A stretch of 64,000 nt of DNA. Source: Micromonospora coerulea. GTDB taxonomy: Bacteria > Actinomycetota > Actinomycetes > Mycobacteriales > Micromonosporaceae. Below, in pieces: positions 16,246 to 25,413 of this stretch (position 1 is its first letter; each line of letters starts with the position of its first letter). Both the position numbers and the translations under genes were made by a program. The stretch is from assembly GCF_016598485.1 (NCBI RefSeq), contig NZ_JAEMUW010000019.1, forward strand, positions 62,001-126,000. The letters are read 5' to 3'. The notes under the pieces were generated by a model that saw only the letters and a list, made by a program, of their open reading frames with translations, was not told the origin of the DNA and did not search any database.

Positions 16246-17655
16246 TCAGACCAGGCGGACCCGGGCGGCGCGCAGCCGGGTCAGGGTGCGCTCGCGACCG
16301 AGCACCTCGAGGGACTCGAAGAGCGGCAGCCCGACGGTCCGGCCGGTGACCGCGACCCGGACCGGCGCCTGGGCCTTGCCCAGCTTGAGGCCGCGTTCGG
16401 CGCCGACCGCCTCCAGCGTCGACTTCAGCGACTCGGCGTCCCACGACTCCAGCGCGTCGAAGGCGGCGATCGCGGCGTCCAGCAGGTCGGCCGCGCCCTC
16501 CTTCATCGCCTTCGCCCAGGCGGCCTCGTCGATCAGCGGGTCGGCCAGGAAGAGGAAGTCGACGTTCGGCACGATCTCGCTGAACACCGCGATCCGGGTC
16601 TGGGCCAGCGGGGCCACCGCGGCGAACGCCGCCGGGTCGAACTCCTCCGGCTGCCACGGCGGCGGCACGATGGTGCCGGTGCCGGTCAGCCACGGCTGGC
16701 AGGCGGCGATGAACTCCTCCACCGGCAGCGCCCGGATGTACTCGCCGTTGAAGGCGCGCAGCTTCTTCTCGTCGAAGAACGCGGGGGAGGCGTTCACCTC
16801 CTCCAGCCGGAACTCGTCCTCGATCACCGACCAGGGCACGATCTCCCGGTCGCCCGACGGCGCCCAGCCGAGCAGCATCAGGTAGTTGCGCATCGCGCCG
16901 GCGAGGTAGCCCTCGTCCCGGTACGCCTCCAGGGCGACCTTGTCCCGCCGCTTGGACAGCTTCTGCCGCTTCTCGTTGACCACTACCGGCACGTGCGCCC
17001 AGATGGGCGGCTTGACCCCGAGGGCGTCCCAGAGCAGCTGCTGCTTCGGGGTGTTGGGCAGGTGCTCCTCGGCCCGGATCACGTGGGTGATCCCCATGGT
17101 CATGTCGTCGACCACGTTGGCGAGCAGGAAGACCGCCGAGCCGTCGGCGCGGGCGATGACGAAGTCCTCGATCAGCTTGTTCTCGAAGGTCGGCTCGCCG
17201 CGGATCAGGTCGACCACCACGGTCTCGCCCTCGTCGGGCGTCCGGAAGCGCAGCGCCCGCCCCTCGCCCGGGCCGAGCCCCTTGTCGCGGTGGAAGCCGT
17301 CGTAGCCCTGGTACTGCGAGCCGGTACGGGCCTGCACGGCCTCGCGGGTGCAGTCGCAGTAGTACGCCCGGCCGGCGTCGAAGAGCCGCTGGGCGGCGGC
17401 CCGGTGCTCGCCGGCGTACGACGACTGGAAGTAGGGGCCCTCGTAGCTGCCCCGCTCGATGCCGATCCAGTCCAGCGCCGACAGGATGCCCTCGGTCCAC
17501 TCGGGCTTGTTACGGGCCGCGTCGGTGTCCTCGATGCGGAGCACGAACACCCCGCCCTGCTGCTTGGCGTAGATCCAGTTCTGCAGGGCCGAGCGGGCGC
17601 CGCCGACGTGGAACATACCGGTCGGGGAAGGGGCGAAGCGTACACGTACCGTCAC
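16246..17655 (-). CDS. gltX: Glutamyl-tRNA synthetase
   Basis: 469 residues from GTG 17655 after a GGGGGA ribosome site. Class I signatures are intact: the HIGH-type FAPSPTGMFHVGGARSAL near the N-terminus and the KMSKS-type KLSKRRDKV in the middle. VLRIEDTDAARN is the GluRS/GlnRS family motif. It charges tRNA-Glu, or both tRNA-Glu and tRNA-Gln if an amidotransferase pathway is used, as in most actinobacteria. Only 47 bases separate it from the MFS gene upstream, so partial co-transcription is possible but functionally unrelated. Confidence 0.97.
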   Translation of the reverse strand: MTVRVRFAPSPTGMFHVGGARSALQNWIYAKQQGGVFVLRIEDTDAARNKPEWTEGILSALDWIGIERGSYEGPYFQSSYAGEHRAAAQRLFDAGRAYYCDCTREAVQARTGSQYQGYDGFHRDKGLGPGEGRALRFRTPDEGETVVVDLIRGEPTFENKLIEDFVIARADGSAVFLLANVVDDMTMGITHVIRAEEHLPNTPKQQLLWDALGVKPPIWAHVPVVVNEKRQKLSKRRDKVALEAYRDEGYLAGAMRNYLMLLGWAPSGDREIVPWSVIEDEFRLEEVNASPAFFDEKKLRAFNGEYIRALPVEEFIAACQPWLTGTGTIVPPPWQPEEFDPAAFAAVAPLAQTRIAVFSEIVPNVDFLFLADPLIDEAAWAKAMKEGAADLLDAAIAAFDALESWDAESLKSTLEAVGAERGLKLGKAQAPVRVAVTGRTVGLPLFESLEVLGRERTLTRLRAARVRLV

Positions 17656-17702
17656 GTCCCCCAGCCTACGGGCGGCGGCCAGCGGTTTGCCGAGGGGGCC
17701 GG

Positions 17703-18980
17703 TCAGGGCACCGATTTGATCTTCAAAACCAGGACGCTGCCGACCAGGGTGACCACCGCGGTGACCGCGTACAGCGTGGGGTAGCCGCCCAGGTGCACCA
17801 CGATCGGGGCGGAGATGGCCGGCCCGAGCACCTGCGGCGCGGAGTTGGCGATGTTGATCACGCCGAGGTCCTTGGCCCGGTCGGTGGCGGCCGGCAGCAC
17901 CTGGGTGATCAGCGCCGCGTCCACCGCCAGGTAGACCCCGTAGCCGGCGCCGAGCAGCAGCGCGGCGGCCACCGCCATCGGCCAGACCGGCGCCACGGCG
18001 AGCAGCAGCGCCGCCACCGCCATGATCAGGCCGGACGTGATCACGAAGACCTTGCGGCGGCCGGAGCGGTCCGACAGCCGGCCGGCGACCACGGCGGTGA
18101 CCATCATGCCGAGGGTGTAGAGCAGGATCAGCACCAGCAGGCCGCCCTCGGGGTCGGCCACCCGCACCCCGTCGGTGAGGAAGTACAGCAGGTAGAGGGT
18201 GCCCAGCGCGTTGCCGGTCTGGACCAGGAACCGGGTGAACCAGGCCCAGGCGAAGTCGGGGTGCCGGCGCGGGCTGATCCACATCGAGGCGAGCAGCCCG
18301 CGCAGCCGCAGCGCCGACCGGTGCTCCCGGGGCAGCGGGTCGTCGGCGGTGAGCAGCGCGAACGGCAGCGACAGCAGCAGCATCGCCACCGCGATGGCGG
18401 CGTACCCGGCGGCGTTGCCGGTGACCAGCGCGGTGACCAGCACCGCGCCGACCACCAGGCCGAGCGCCTGCGGGATGCCCACCCAGCCGGAGACGCCGCC
18501 GCGCTGGGCGACCGGGACGCGGTCCGGGATGGCGGCGGTCAGGCTGGCCAGCATCGCGTTGAAGCAGACCTGCGCGGCCACCCAGCCGACCGCCACCCCG
18601 GCGATGGTGTCCTGCCGGGCCAGCAGCACCAGGGCCAGCCCGCCGAGCACCGCGCCGGAGGCGGTCCAGACGTGCCGCCGGCCGAGGTGCCGGTTGGCCA
18701 GCCGGATCACCGTACGGTCCGACAGCGCGCCGGCGAGCGGGTTCGCCAACACCGCGGCGAGCGCGCCCAGCCCGGTGACGACCGCGAGCATCGCCTCCTT
18801 GTCGCCCGGGGCGATCCGCTCGATCTGCTGCGGCAGCAGCACCTGGATCGGGGTGAAGAAGGCCATCCAGACGCCCAGGTTGGCTGCGAAGATCAGCGCG
18901 ATCCAGCTCCGCCGGACCGGCACGGTCGGTTCGGCGAGCGCCGCCGGCAGCGAGGCCGGCGTCGGGTTCATCGTGGTCAT
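17703..18980 (-). CDS. MFS transporter, probable sugar/glycoside permease
   Basis: 425 residues with about 12 hydrophobic segments. The start ATG 18980 overlaps the beta-glucosidase stop by four bases (ATGA). Loop 2-3 carries NPLAGALSDRTVIRLANRHL and the second half carries VVAGRLSDRSGRRK, the duplicated MFS signature. The first half has RRHVWTASGAV, typical of the SLC45/GPH-like sugar symporter group. Coupling to a GH1 enzyme suggests import of a disaccharide or aryl-glycoside that the enzyme then hydrolyses in the cytoplasm. No sugar-sensing regulator is adjacent. Confidence 0.85.
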   Translation of the reverse strand: MTTMNPTPASLPAALAEPTVPVRRSWIALIFAANLGVWMAFFTPIQVLLPQQIERIAPGDKEAMLAVVTGLGALAAVLANPLAGALSDRTVIRLANRHLGRRHVWTASGAVLGGLALVLLARQDTIAGVAVGWVAAQVCFNAMLASLTAAIPDRVPVAQRGGVSGWVGIPQALGLVVGAVLVTALVTGNAAGYAAIAVAMLLLSLPFALLTADDPLPREHRSALRLRGLLASMWISPRRHPDFAWAWFTRFLVQTGNALGTLYLLYFLTDGVRVADPEGGLLVLILLYTLGMMVTAVVAGRLSDRSGRRKVFVITSGLIMAVAALLLAVAPVWPMAVAAALLLGAGYGVYLAVDAALITQVLPAATDRAKDLGVINIANSAPQVLGPAISAPIVVHLGGYPTLYAVTAVVTLVGSVLVLKIKSVP

Positions 18981-20305
18981 CCCCGGATCACGTCCCGCAA
19001 CCACGCGTACGACGACTTCGGGGTCCGACGCTGGGTCGCGTAGTCGACGTGCACCAGACCGAACCGCTTGGTGAACCCCTCGGCCCACTCCCAGTTGTCG
19101 AGCAGCGACCAGACGAAGTACCCGGTCACGTCGACGCCCTCGTCGATCGCCGCCCGCACCGCGCGCAGGTGCCCGTCCAGGTACGCGATCCGCTCCGGGT
19201 CGGCCACCCGGCCGTCCGCGTCCTGGGTGTCGTCGTACGCGCACCCGCTCTCGGTGACCTGGATCGGCGGCAGCGCGTCGCCGTACCGGTCGCGGAGCCC
19301 GACCAGCAGTTCACGCAGCCCGTCGGGGACCACCGGCCAGTCGAAGGCGGTCCGCGGGTAGCCGCCGAGGGGAACGATCTCGAACGGCAGCGGCGAGCCC
19401 TCCTCCGCCGCCCGGATCCCGGTCGGGTTGTAGTAGTTCACCCCCAGCACGTCCAGCGGGGCGGCGATCACGTCGAGGTCCCCGTCGCGGACCACGCCCG
19501 GGTCGAGGCCCGGCTCCTCGGGGTAGCCGAGCCCGAGCAGCGGGTCGGTGAGGAGCCGGTTGTGCAGCGCGTCGTACGCCGCCCCGGCGGCCCGGTCGGC
19601 ATCGGTGTCGCCGGCCAGGCGCACCGGGGAGTAGTTGTTCGCGATCGCGACCGGGCTGGTGCTGCGCGCTCGCAGCGCCGATACCGCGAGCCCGTGGCCG
19701 AGCAGCTGGTGGTGGGCGACCGGGAAGGCGTCGAAGAGCAGCATCCGGCCGGGGGCGTGCACGCCCATGCCGTGCCCGAGGCTCATGTGGATGAACGGCT
19801 CGTTGAGCGTGATCCACAGCTTCACCCGGTCGCCGAGGCGGGCGGCGACCAGGTCGGCGTACTCGGCGAAGCGGTGGGCGGTGTCCCGGTTCAGCCAGCC
19901 ACCGGTGTCCTCCAGGGCCTGCGGCAGATCCCAGTGGAACAGGGTGGCGACCGGGTCGACGCCGTGGCCGAGCAGCTCGTCCACCAGCCGGTCGTAGAAG
20001 TCCAGCCCGGCGGGGTTCGCCGCCCCGGCGCCGGTGGGCTGCACCCGGGGCCAGGCGATCGAGAACCGGTACGCGGACACCCCGAGCCCGGCCAGCAGCG
20101 CGACGTCCTCGGCGTACCGGTGGTAGTGGTCGCAGGCCACGTCGCCGGTGCTGCCGTCGGCGATGCGGCCGGGGGAGTGGGCAAAGGTGTCCCAGATGGA
20201 CGGTCCCCGGCCGTCGGCCGTCGCCGCGCCCTCGATCTGGTACGCGGCGGTGGACACTCCCCACCGGAATCCGGCGGGGAAGTCCGGCATCGGCGCGGTC
20301 GTCAT
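18977..20305 (-). CDS. GH1 beta-glucosidase
   Basis: 442 residues from ATG 20305, preceded by GGGAGG; the frame extends upstream without a better start. Retaining GH1 features are complete: N-terminal FRWGVSTAAYQIEGA, acid/base E169 in WITLNEP and nucleophile E352 in VTESG. YFVWSLLDNWEWAEG with the aglycone-site tryptophans is close to the C-terminus. There is no signal peptide, so it is cytoplasmic. It is the first gene of a two-gene unit with an overlapping MFS permease. It most likely splits imported cellobiose-like beta-glucosides; substrate range is inferred. Confidence 0.94.
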   Translation of the reverse strand: MTTAPMPDFPAGFRWGVSTAAYQIEGAATADGRGPSIWDTFAHSPGRIADGSTGDVACDHYHRYAEDVALLAGLGVSAYRFSIAWPRVQPTGAGAANPAGLDFYDRLVDELLGHGVDPVATLFHWDLPQALEDTGGWLNRDTAHRFAEYADLVAARLGDRVKLWITLNEPFIHMSLGHGMGVHAPGRMLLFDAFPVAHHQLLGHGLAVSALRARSTSPVAIANNYSPVRLAGDTDADRAAGAAYDALHNRLLTDPLLGLGYPEEPGLDPGVVRDGDLDVIAAPLDVLGVNYYNPTGIRAAEEGSPLPFEIVPLGGYPRTAFDWPVVPDGLRELLVGLRDRYGDALPPIQVTESGCAYDDTQDADGRVADPERIAYLDGHLRAVRAAIDEGVDVTGYFVWSLLDNWEWAEGFTKRFGLVHVDYATQRRTPKSSYAWLRDVIRG

Positions 20306-20493
20306 TCGCCCTCCCGGAAATGTGAAGCGTGTTCGGGACTCTAGGGCGCGGGCCGCCGATGCGCCATAGGCGGTCAACGGCCGGCGGGGCAAGGGTTTTC
20401 GGCGTGTCTTTTCCGAACGCGTCCGGGTAAGTCCGATTAGCGCATACAGTGCCGAATATCGCGGATGTGTTTTAAGTGGGGGAAAGACAGAAA

Positions 20494-20940
20494 ATGATCC
20501 TCGTGGAGCGCAGTGCGCACGTGATGGCGCCGGTGGAAGCGGTCTGGGACGTCGTCCAGCGGGCCGACCAGTTGCCGGCCTGGCTGGCGGGGGTCCGCGC
20601 GGCCGAGGTCCTCTCCGGGGAGGGCTTCGGGCGGCGGCAACTGGTGCAGGCCGGGCGCGGCTCGGCGCACGAGGCCGAGGTGATCGCCTACCAGGAGCCC
20701 ACCCTGATCGGCTGGCGCGAGCGGGCCAAGGGTGCCGGCGCCCGGGCCGAGGCGCGTACCGAGATCTACGTACAGCTGACTCCGGACGAGGAGGAGGGCG
20801 GGACCATCGTGCGGCTCATCGTCGTCCGGTGGCCCGCGGGGCCGGTCAAGGCCGCCCTGCTCCGGCTCGGCCTCCGTCGGGTCGGCGCCGACCTGGAGGA
20901 CTCGCTGGCCCGGCTGACCGACCTGGCCGCCGTCGGTTGA
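20494..20940 (+). CDS. SRPBCC (START/Bet v 1-like) family protein
   Basis: 148 residues from ATG 20494, about 11 bases after a GGGGGA site; a GTG six codons earlier overlaps that site and is less likely. It begins ILVERSAHVMAPVEAVWDVV, the usual polyketide-cyclase/SRPBCC opening, and ends in a long helix containing LRRVGADLEDSLARLTDL. The fold binds hydrophobic ligands or acts as a small-molecule cyclase or chaperone, but no catalytic residues identify a reaction. It stands alone, facing away from the glucosidase unit and followed by two strong hairpins. Confidence 0.8.
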   Translation: MILVERSAHVMAPVEAVWDVVQRADQLPAWLAGVRAAEVLSGEGFGRRQLVQAGRGSAHEAEVIAYQEPTLIGWRERAKGAGARAEARTEIYVQLTPDEEEGGTIVRLIVVRWPAGPVKAALLRLGLRRVGADLEDSLARLTDLAAVG

Positions 20941-20970
20941 CCGGCCCGTCCCGGCGTCGCCCGCGATGGT

Positions 20971-21007
20971 GATGGTCCGGCGTCCCCGCCAGGGACGCCG
21001 GACCATC
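20971..21007. terminator. Hairpin terminator after the SRPBCC gene
   Basis: A perfect 16-bp stem (20971-20986 with 20992-21007) and a five-base loop, 31 bases after the stop of the plus-strand gene. Confidence 0.85.
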
Positions 21008-21086
21008 GTCACCTCCGCCACCCCGACCGCCTGACCGGCCCCGCTCGAGCCCTTCGTGGCGGAGCTGACCGTCGCCGATGAACGGG

Positions 21087-21120
21087 CGAGGGCCCGGCGG
21101 GGATATCCGCCGGGCCCTCG
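21087..21120. terminator. Hairpin terminator after aceE
   Basis: A perfect 14-bp stem (21087-21100 with 21107-21120) around a GGATAT loop. It lies 12 bases beyond the minus-strand aceE stop. Confidence 0.85.
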
Positions 21121-21131
21121 TCAGGGATGGG

Positions 21132-23876
21132 TCAGCTGTCGCCGCCGGTCTCGCCGACCGGGGCGGCGTTGACGTCGTCCAGCGCGTACTTCTTGGCGGC
21201 CTCGGCCGGCACGTTCGCCGGCACCGCGCCGCGCAGCGCGAGCTGGCGCAGCGTCGCGACCGTCACCGACTCGGCGTCGACGTGGAAGTGCCGGCGCAGC
21301 GCGTGCCGGGTGTCCGACATGCCGAAGCCGTCCGTGCCCAGCGAGGTGTAGTCGCCCGGTACCCAGCGGGAGATCAGGTCCGGCACCGCGCGCATCCAGT
21401 CGCTGACCGCGACCTTCGGCCCGTCGGCGTCGGCCAGCTTCTGCTGGATGTACGGCACCCGCTGCTCGCCGCCCGGGTTGAGCAGGTTGTGCTCCTCGCA
21501 CTCCACCGCGTCCCGGCGCAGCTCCGTCCAGGAGGTCACCGACCAGACGTCGGCGGCCACCCCCCAGTCCTCGGCGAGGACCTGCTGCGCCTTCAGCGCC
21601 CACTGCATGCCGGTGCCGGAGGCCAGGATGTTCGCCTTCGGCGCGTCCCCGTCCACCTTCGGGGCGGGGGAGTAGCGGTAGATGCCCTTGAGGATGCCCT
21701 CGACGTCCACGCCCTGCGGCTCGGCCGGCTGGTAGATCGGCTCGTTGTAGACCGTCAGGTAGTAGAAGACGTTCTCCTGCGCCTCGCCGTACATCCGGTG
21801 CAGGCCGTTCTCCATGATGTGCGCGATCTCGAACGCGAACGCCGGGTCGTACGCGACCACCGCCGGGTTGGTGGCGGCGAGCAGCAGCGAGTGGCCGTCC
21901 TCGTGCTGGAGGCCCTCACCGTTGAGCGTGGTCCGGCCGGCGGTGGCGCCGAGCAGGAAGCCCCGCGCCATCTGGTCCGCCGCCGCCCAGAGCCCGTCGC
22001 CGGTCCGCTGGAACCCAAACATCGAGTAGAAGATGTACATCGGGATCATCGGCTCGCCGTGCGTGGCGTACGAGGTGCCCGCCGCGGTGAACGAGGCGAC
22101 CGAGCCGGCCTCGTTGATCCCCTCGTGCAGGATCTGCCCGTTGGTGGCCTCCTTGTACGACAGGAACAGCTCCCGGTCGACGGAGGTGTACCGCTGGCCG
22201 TGCAGCGAATAGATCTTCGCCGTCGGGAAGAGCGAGTCCATGCCGAAGGTGCGGGCCTCGTCCGGGATGATCGGCACCCAGCGCTTGCCGAACTCCTTGT
22301 CCTTCATCACGTCCTTGAGCAGGCGGACGAAGGCCATCGTGGTGGCCACCTTCTGCTTGCCCGAGCCGCGCTTGACGTCGGAGAACCGCTCGGGGCCGGG
22401 GATCTGCAGCCGCTTGCCGGTGGTCCGCCGGGACGGCAGGTACCCGCCGAGCTGCTGGCGCCGCTCCTTGAGGTACTGGATCTCGTCGGACTTCTCACCC
22501 GGGTTGTAGTACGGCGGCAGGTAGGGGTTCTCCTCCAGCTGCTTGTCTGGGATGTCCAGGTAGAGCCGGTCGCGGAAGAGCTTCAGGTCCTCCAGCGTCA
22601 GCTTCTTCATCTGGTGGGTCGCGTTGCGGGCCTCGAAGTGCGAGCCGAGCGTCCAGCCCTTGATCGTCTTGGCCAGGATCACCGTCGGCTGACCGGTGTG
22701 CTCCATCGCCGCCTTGTAGGCCGCGTAGAGCTTGCGGTAGTCGTGCCCGCCGCGCTTGAGGTTCCAGATCTCGTCGTCGCTCAGGTGCTCGACCATCTTG
22801 CGGGTCCGCGGGTCACGGCCGAAGAAGTGCTCCCGGACGTACGCCCCGGACTCCGCCTTGTAGGTCTGGTAGTCACCGTCGGGGGTGGTGTTCATCAGGT
22901 TGACCAGGGCACCGTCGGTGTCCGCCGCGAGCAGCGGGTCCCACTCCCGACCCCAGACCACCTTGATCACGTTCCAGCCGGCGCCCCGGAAGAAGGCCTC
23001 CAGCTCCTGCATCACCTTGCCGTTGCCGCGGACCGGCCCGTCCAGGCGCTGCAGGTTGCAGTTGATCACGAAGGTGAGGTTGTCCAGCTCCTCGCGGGCG
23101 GCCACCCCGATCGCGCCCAGCGACTCGACCTCGTCCATCTCGCCGTCGCCGAGGAACGCCCAGACGTGCTGCTGGCTGGTGTCCTTGATGCCCCGGTGCT
23201 GCAGGTACCGGTTGAACCGGGCCTGGTAGATCGCGTTGATCGGGCCGAGGCCCATCGAGACGGTGGGGAACTCCCAGAAGTCCGGCATCAGCCGCGGGTG
23301 CGGGTACGAGGGCAGCGCGCCGCCGGGGTGCGACAGCTCCTGGCGGAAGCCGTCGAGCTGGTCCTCGCTCAGCCGGCCCTCCATGTACGCCCGGGCGTAC
23401 ATGCCGGGGGAGGCGTGCCCCTGGTAGAAGATGTGGTCGCCGCCGCCCGGGTGGTCCTTGCCCCGGAAGAAGTGGTTGAAGCCCACCTCGTAGAGCGACG
23501 CGGAGCTGGCGAAGGTGGAGATGTGGCCGCCGACGCCGATCTCGGGCCGCTGCGCGCGGTGCACCAGCATGGCGGCGTTCCACCGGATGTACGCCCGGAT
23601 CCGCCGCTCGACGTGCTCGTCACCCGGGAACCAGGGCTCGCGCTCCGGGGGGATCGAGTTGATGTAGTCGGTGGTGGTCAGGGACGGTACCCCGACCTGG
23701 CGCTCGCGCGCCCGCTCCAGCAGGCGCAGCATGACGTACCGGGCGCGTTTGGTTCCGCGCTCGTCGATGACACCGTCCAGTGACTCGACCCATTCGCCGG
23801 TCTCTTCAGGGTCGATGTCCGGAAGCTGGCTCGGCAGACCAGCGGTGATCACCGGGCGCTTGCGTTCCGTAGCCAC
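21132..23876 (-). CDS. aceE: Pyruvate dehydrogenase E1 component (homodimeric AceE type)
   Basis: 914 residues, GTG start behind GAGGGA. It is a full-length homodimeric E1. The opening ETGEWVESLDGVIDERGTKR is characteristic, the thiamine diphosphate motif is FLGDGEMDEVES followed by NLTFVINCNLQ, and the C-terminal transketolase-like part contains WSVTSWTELRRD and FGMSDTRHALRRHF. It decarboxylates pyruvate and passes the acetyl group to lipoyl-E2; no E2 or E3 gene is adjacent. In M. tuberculosis aceE (Rv2241) likewise lies just before the PucR regulator and fabD, so its linkage to fatty-acid synthesis is ancestral. Confidence 0.97.
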   Translation of the reverse strand: MATERKRPVITAGLPSQLPDIDPEETGEWVESLDGVIDERGTKRARYVMLRLLERARERQVGVPSLTTTDYINSIPPEREPWFPGDEHVERRIRAYIRWNAAMLVHRAQRPEIGVGGHISTFASSASLYEVGFNHFFRGKDHPGGGDHIFYQGHASPGMYARAYMEGRLSEDQLDGFRQELSHPGGALPSYPHPRLMPDFWEFPTVSMGLGPINAIYQARFNRYLQHRGIKDTSQQHVWAFLGDGEMDEVESLGAIGVAAREELDNLTFVINCNLQRLDGPVRGNGKVMQELEAFFRGAGWNVIKVVWGREWDPLLAADTDGALVNLMNTTPDGDYQTYKAESGAYVREHFFGRDPRTRKMVEHLSDDEIWNLKRGGHDYRKLYAAYKAAMEHTGQPTVILAKTIKGWTLGSHFEARNATHQMKKLTLEDLKLFRDRLYLDIPDKQLEENPYLPPYYNPGEKSDEIQYLKERRQQLGGYLPSRRTTGKRLQIPGPERFSDVKRGSGKQKVATTMAFVRLLKDVMKDKEFGKRWVPIIPDEARTFGMDSLFPTAKIYSLHGQRYTSVDRELFLSYKEATNGQILHEGINEAGSVASFTAAGTSYATHGEPMIPMYIFYSMFGFQRTGDGLWAAADQMARGFLLGATAGRTTLNGEGLQHEDGHSLLLAATNPAVVAYDPAFAFEIAHIMENGLHRMYGEAQENVFYYLTVYNEPIYQPAEPQGVDVEGILKGIYRYSPAPKVDGDAPKANILASGTGMQWALKAQQVLAEDWGVAADVWSVTSWTELRRDAVECEEHNLLNPGGEQRVPYIQQKLADADGPKVAVSDWMRAVPDLISRWVPGDYTSLGTDGFGMSDTRHALRRHFHVDAESVTVATLRQLALRGAVPANVPAEAAKKYALDDVNAAPVGETGGDS

Positions 23877-24114
23877 AGGCGTTCCCTCGGGTGTGTGTGG
23901 GATAGGTCTCTAGCGCCATCCTGCCCCCTCGTGGCGCTCGTCGTCACGTCTCCCTCCCCCAGACGCGACGCTGAACACAGGTACCCACCAGTAACTTTGC
24001 GCGATCACGGGCTGCGCTGGGCCGGGGACCGCTCGCCACCGTGGTGGCGACCACTGCGGTGGTGGCGGGGGACTGTGGCGGTGGTGGCGGCGGCAACGGG
24101 GTCGCTGCGGCAGA
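23877..24114. promoter_or_regulatory. Divergent promoter region of aceE and the YjbQ-like gene
   Basis: 238 bases between divergent starts. The aceE ribosome site is within the first 12 bases. The middle (about 23980-24010) is locally AT-richer and is the likeliest promoter core. The right third is a G/T-rich low-complexity stretch of repeated GGTGG units. No operator could be assigned. Confidence 0.4.
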
Positions 24115-24528
24115 ATGCGACGTGTGCGCAGTGAGGTGATCACCGTCCAGACCGGGTCCCGGCCGACCGTCCGGGACATCACCGCCGAGGCCGAACGGTT
24201 CGTCTCCGGGCAGGGCGACGGCCTGCTGCACGTCTTCGTGCCGCACGCCACCGCCGGGCTGGCGATCATCGAGACCGGCTCCGGCTCCGACGACGACCTG
24301 CTGCGGGCGATCGACGACCTGCTCCCCACCGACGACCGCTGGCGGCACCGGCACGGCTCACCCGGACACGGCCGGGACCACGTGCTGCCCGCCTTCGTCC
24401 CGCCGTACGCGACCCTGCCGGTGCTCGACGGGCGGCTGGCGCTCGGCACCTGGCAGTCGATCTGTCTCGTCGACACCAACGGCGACAACCCCAGCCGCAA
24501 GGTCCGCTTGTCCTTCCTGCCGGGCTGA
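24115..24528 (+). CDS. YjbQ family protein (UPF0047; secondary thiamine-phosphate synthase-like)
   Basis: 137 residues, close to the usual length of 130-140. Family marks are VFVPHATAGLAIIETG with the conserved histidine, the RHGSPGHGRDHVLPAF segment and LGTWQSICLVDTNGDN near the end. Histidines in these motifs form a shallow active-site cleft. The E. coli homologue was reported to have weak thiamine-phosphate synthase activity, but the true role of the family is unsettled. GTG codons three and four positions inside are alternative starts. It converges on the AraC gene with 11 bases between stops. Confidence 0.87.
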   Translation: MRRVRSEVITVQTGSRPTVRDITAEAERFVSGQGDGLLHVFVPHATAGLAIIETGSGSDDDLLRAIDDLLPTDDRWRHRHGSPGHGRDHVLPAFVPPYATLPVLDGRLALGTWQSICLVDTNGDNPSRKVRLSFLPG

Positions 24529-24539
24529 CCAGCGGCGGT

Positions 24540-25316
24540 TCAGCGCAACAGGCGGCGGAGCTGGCCGGGGGTGTCGCCCAGGTGGGCGCGGACCGTCCGG
24601 GTCAGGTGCGCCTGGTCGGCGAAGCCCAGCTCGGTGGCGAGCCCGGCCAGGCTTTCCGCCCCCTCCTCCAGCCGGTCCAGCAGCCGCCCGACCCGCAGCC
24701 GGTTGCGGTACCGGGTCAACGGCACCCCGACCCGCGCCTGGAACTCGCGGCTGAGCCGGTACGGCGACACCCCGAGCGCCCGGGCCAGCGGGACGAGTCC
24801 GGCGGCGGCGGGTTGCCCGTCGTGCAGCGCGGCCCGAGCCCGCTCGACCAGCCGGCGGCTCCGTCCCGCGCCGTCGACCACCGGCCCGGTCGCCGCGGCG
24901 ACCAGCCGCACCAGCCGTTCGGCGGCGGCGAAGTCCGGATCGTCGCGGGTGGCGGGTCGCAGCAGCAGCCGGTGGGCCAGGTCGACCCGGGCGTCCGCGT
25001 GGACGACGGCCGGGACCGGGCGGTCGGCGAACAGCTCCCGCCACAATCGGGCGGAGAGGTGCACGGAGGTGCAGTCGTCACCGCCGGCCGGATGGGCGAA
25101 CCGCTCCTCCTCACCCGGCACGGTCAGGTAGGCCACCGTCGGGTCGATGAACTCGGCCCCGCCCCGCCCGGCGCGCCGGAAGCCGCCCCGGCGGGTCAGC
25201 ACCAGCCCGTGCGCGCCGCTCGGTTCCGGATCGGACCAACCGGTGTGGTCGTCCCGGCAGCGCACCGCGGCGACCCGGAAGTCGGGATGCCGCAGCAGCT
25301 CCACCGCACTCCGCAT
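24540..25316 (-). CDS. AraC-family transcriptional regulator
   Basis: 258 residues from ATG 25316; longer upstream frames overlap the divergent transporter gene. The N-terminal half is a sensor with a cupin-like pattern (LTRRGGF, YLTVPGEEERFAHPAGG). The C-terminal half has the double helix-turn-helix: GVSPYRLSREFQARVGVPL and ATELGFADQAHLTRTVRAHL, ending in TPGQLRRLLR. It is divergent from the DHA2-type MFS pump with 97 bases between starts, and so is the obvious candidate to control that pump. The inducer is unknown. Confidence 0.88.
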   Translation of the reverse strand: MRSAVELLRHPDFRVAAVRCRDDHTGWSDPEPSGAHGLVLTRRGGFRRAGRGGAEFIDPTVAYLTVPGEEERFAHPAGGDDCTSVHLSARLWRELFADRPVPAVVHADARVDLAHRLLLRPATRDDPDFAAAERLVRLVAAATGPVVDGAGRSRRLVERARAALHDGQPAAAGLVPLARALGVSPYRLSREFQARVGVPLTRYRNRLRVGRLLDRLEEGAESLAGLATELGFADQAHLTRTVRAHLGDTPGQLRRLLR

Positions 25317-25413
25317 GCCGGCCAGCGTAGGCGGGAGCGGACGACCGCGGCTGATCCGGCGGGCGCAAGAATCGTCAAGACCGCCGGCCGGACCGCCCGG
25401 CAGGCTGGCGGCC

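Noticed and set aside
24000..24110. GGTGG-rich stretch as a regulatory repeat
   Set aside because: The units vary in length and spacing, consistent with plain low complexity in a GC-rich intergenic region.
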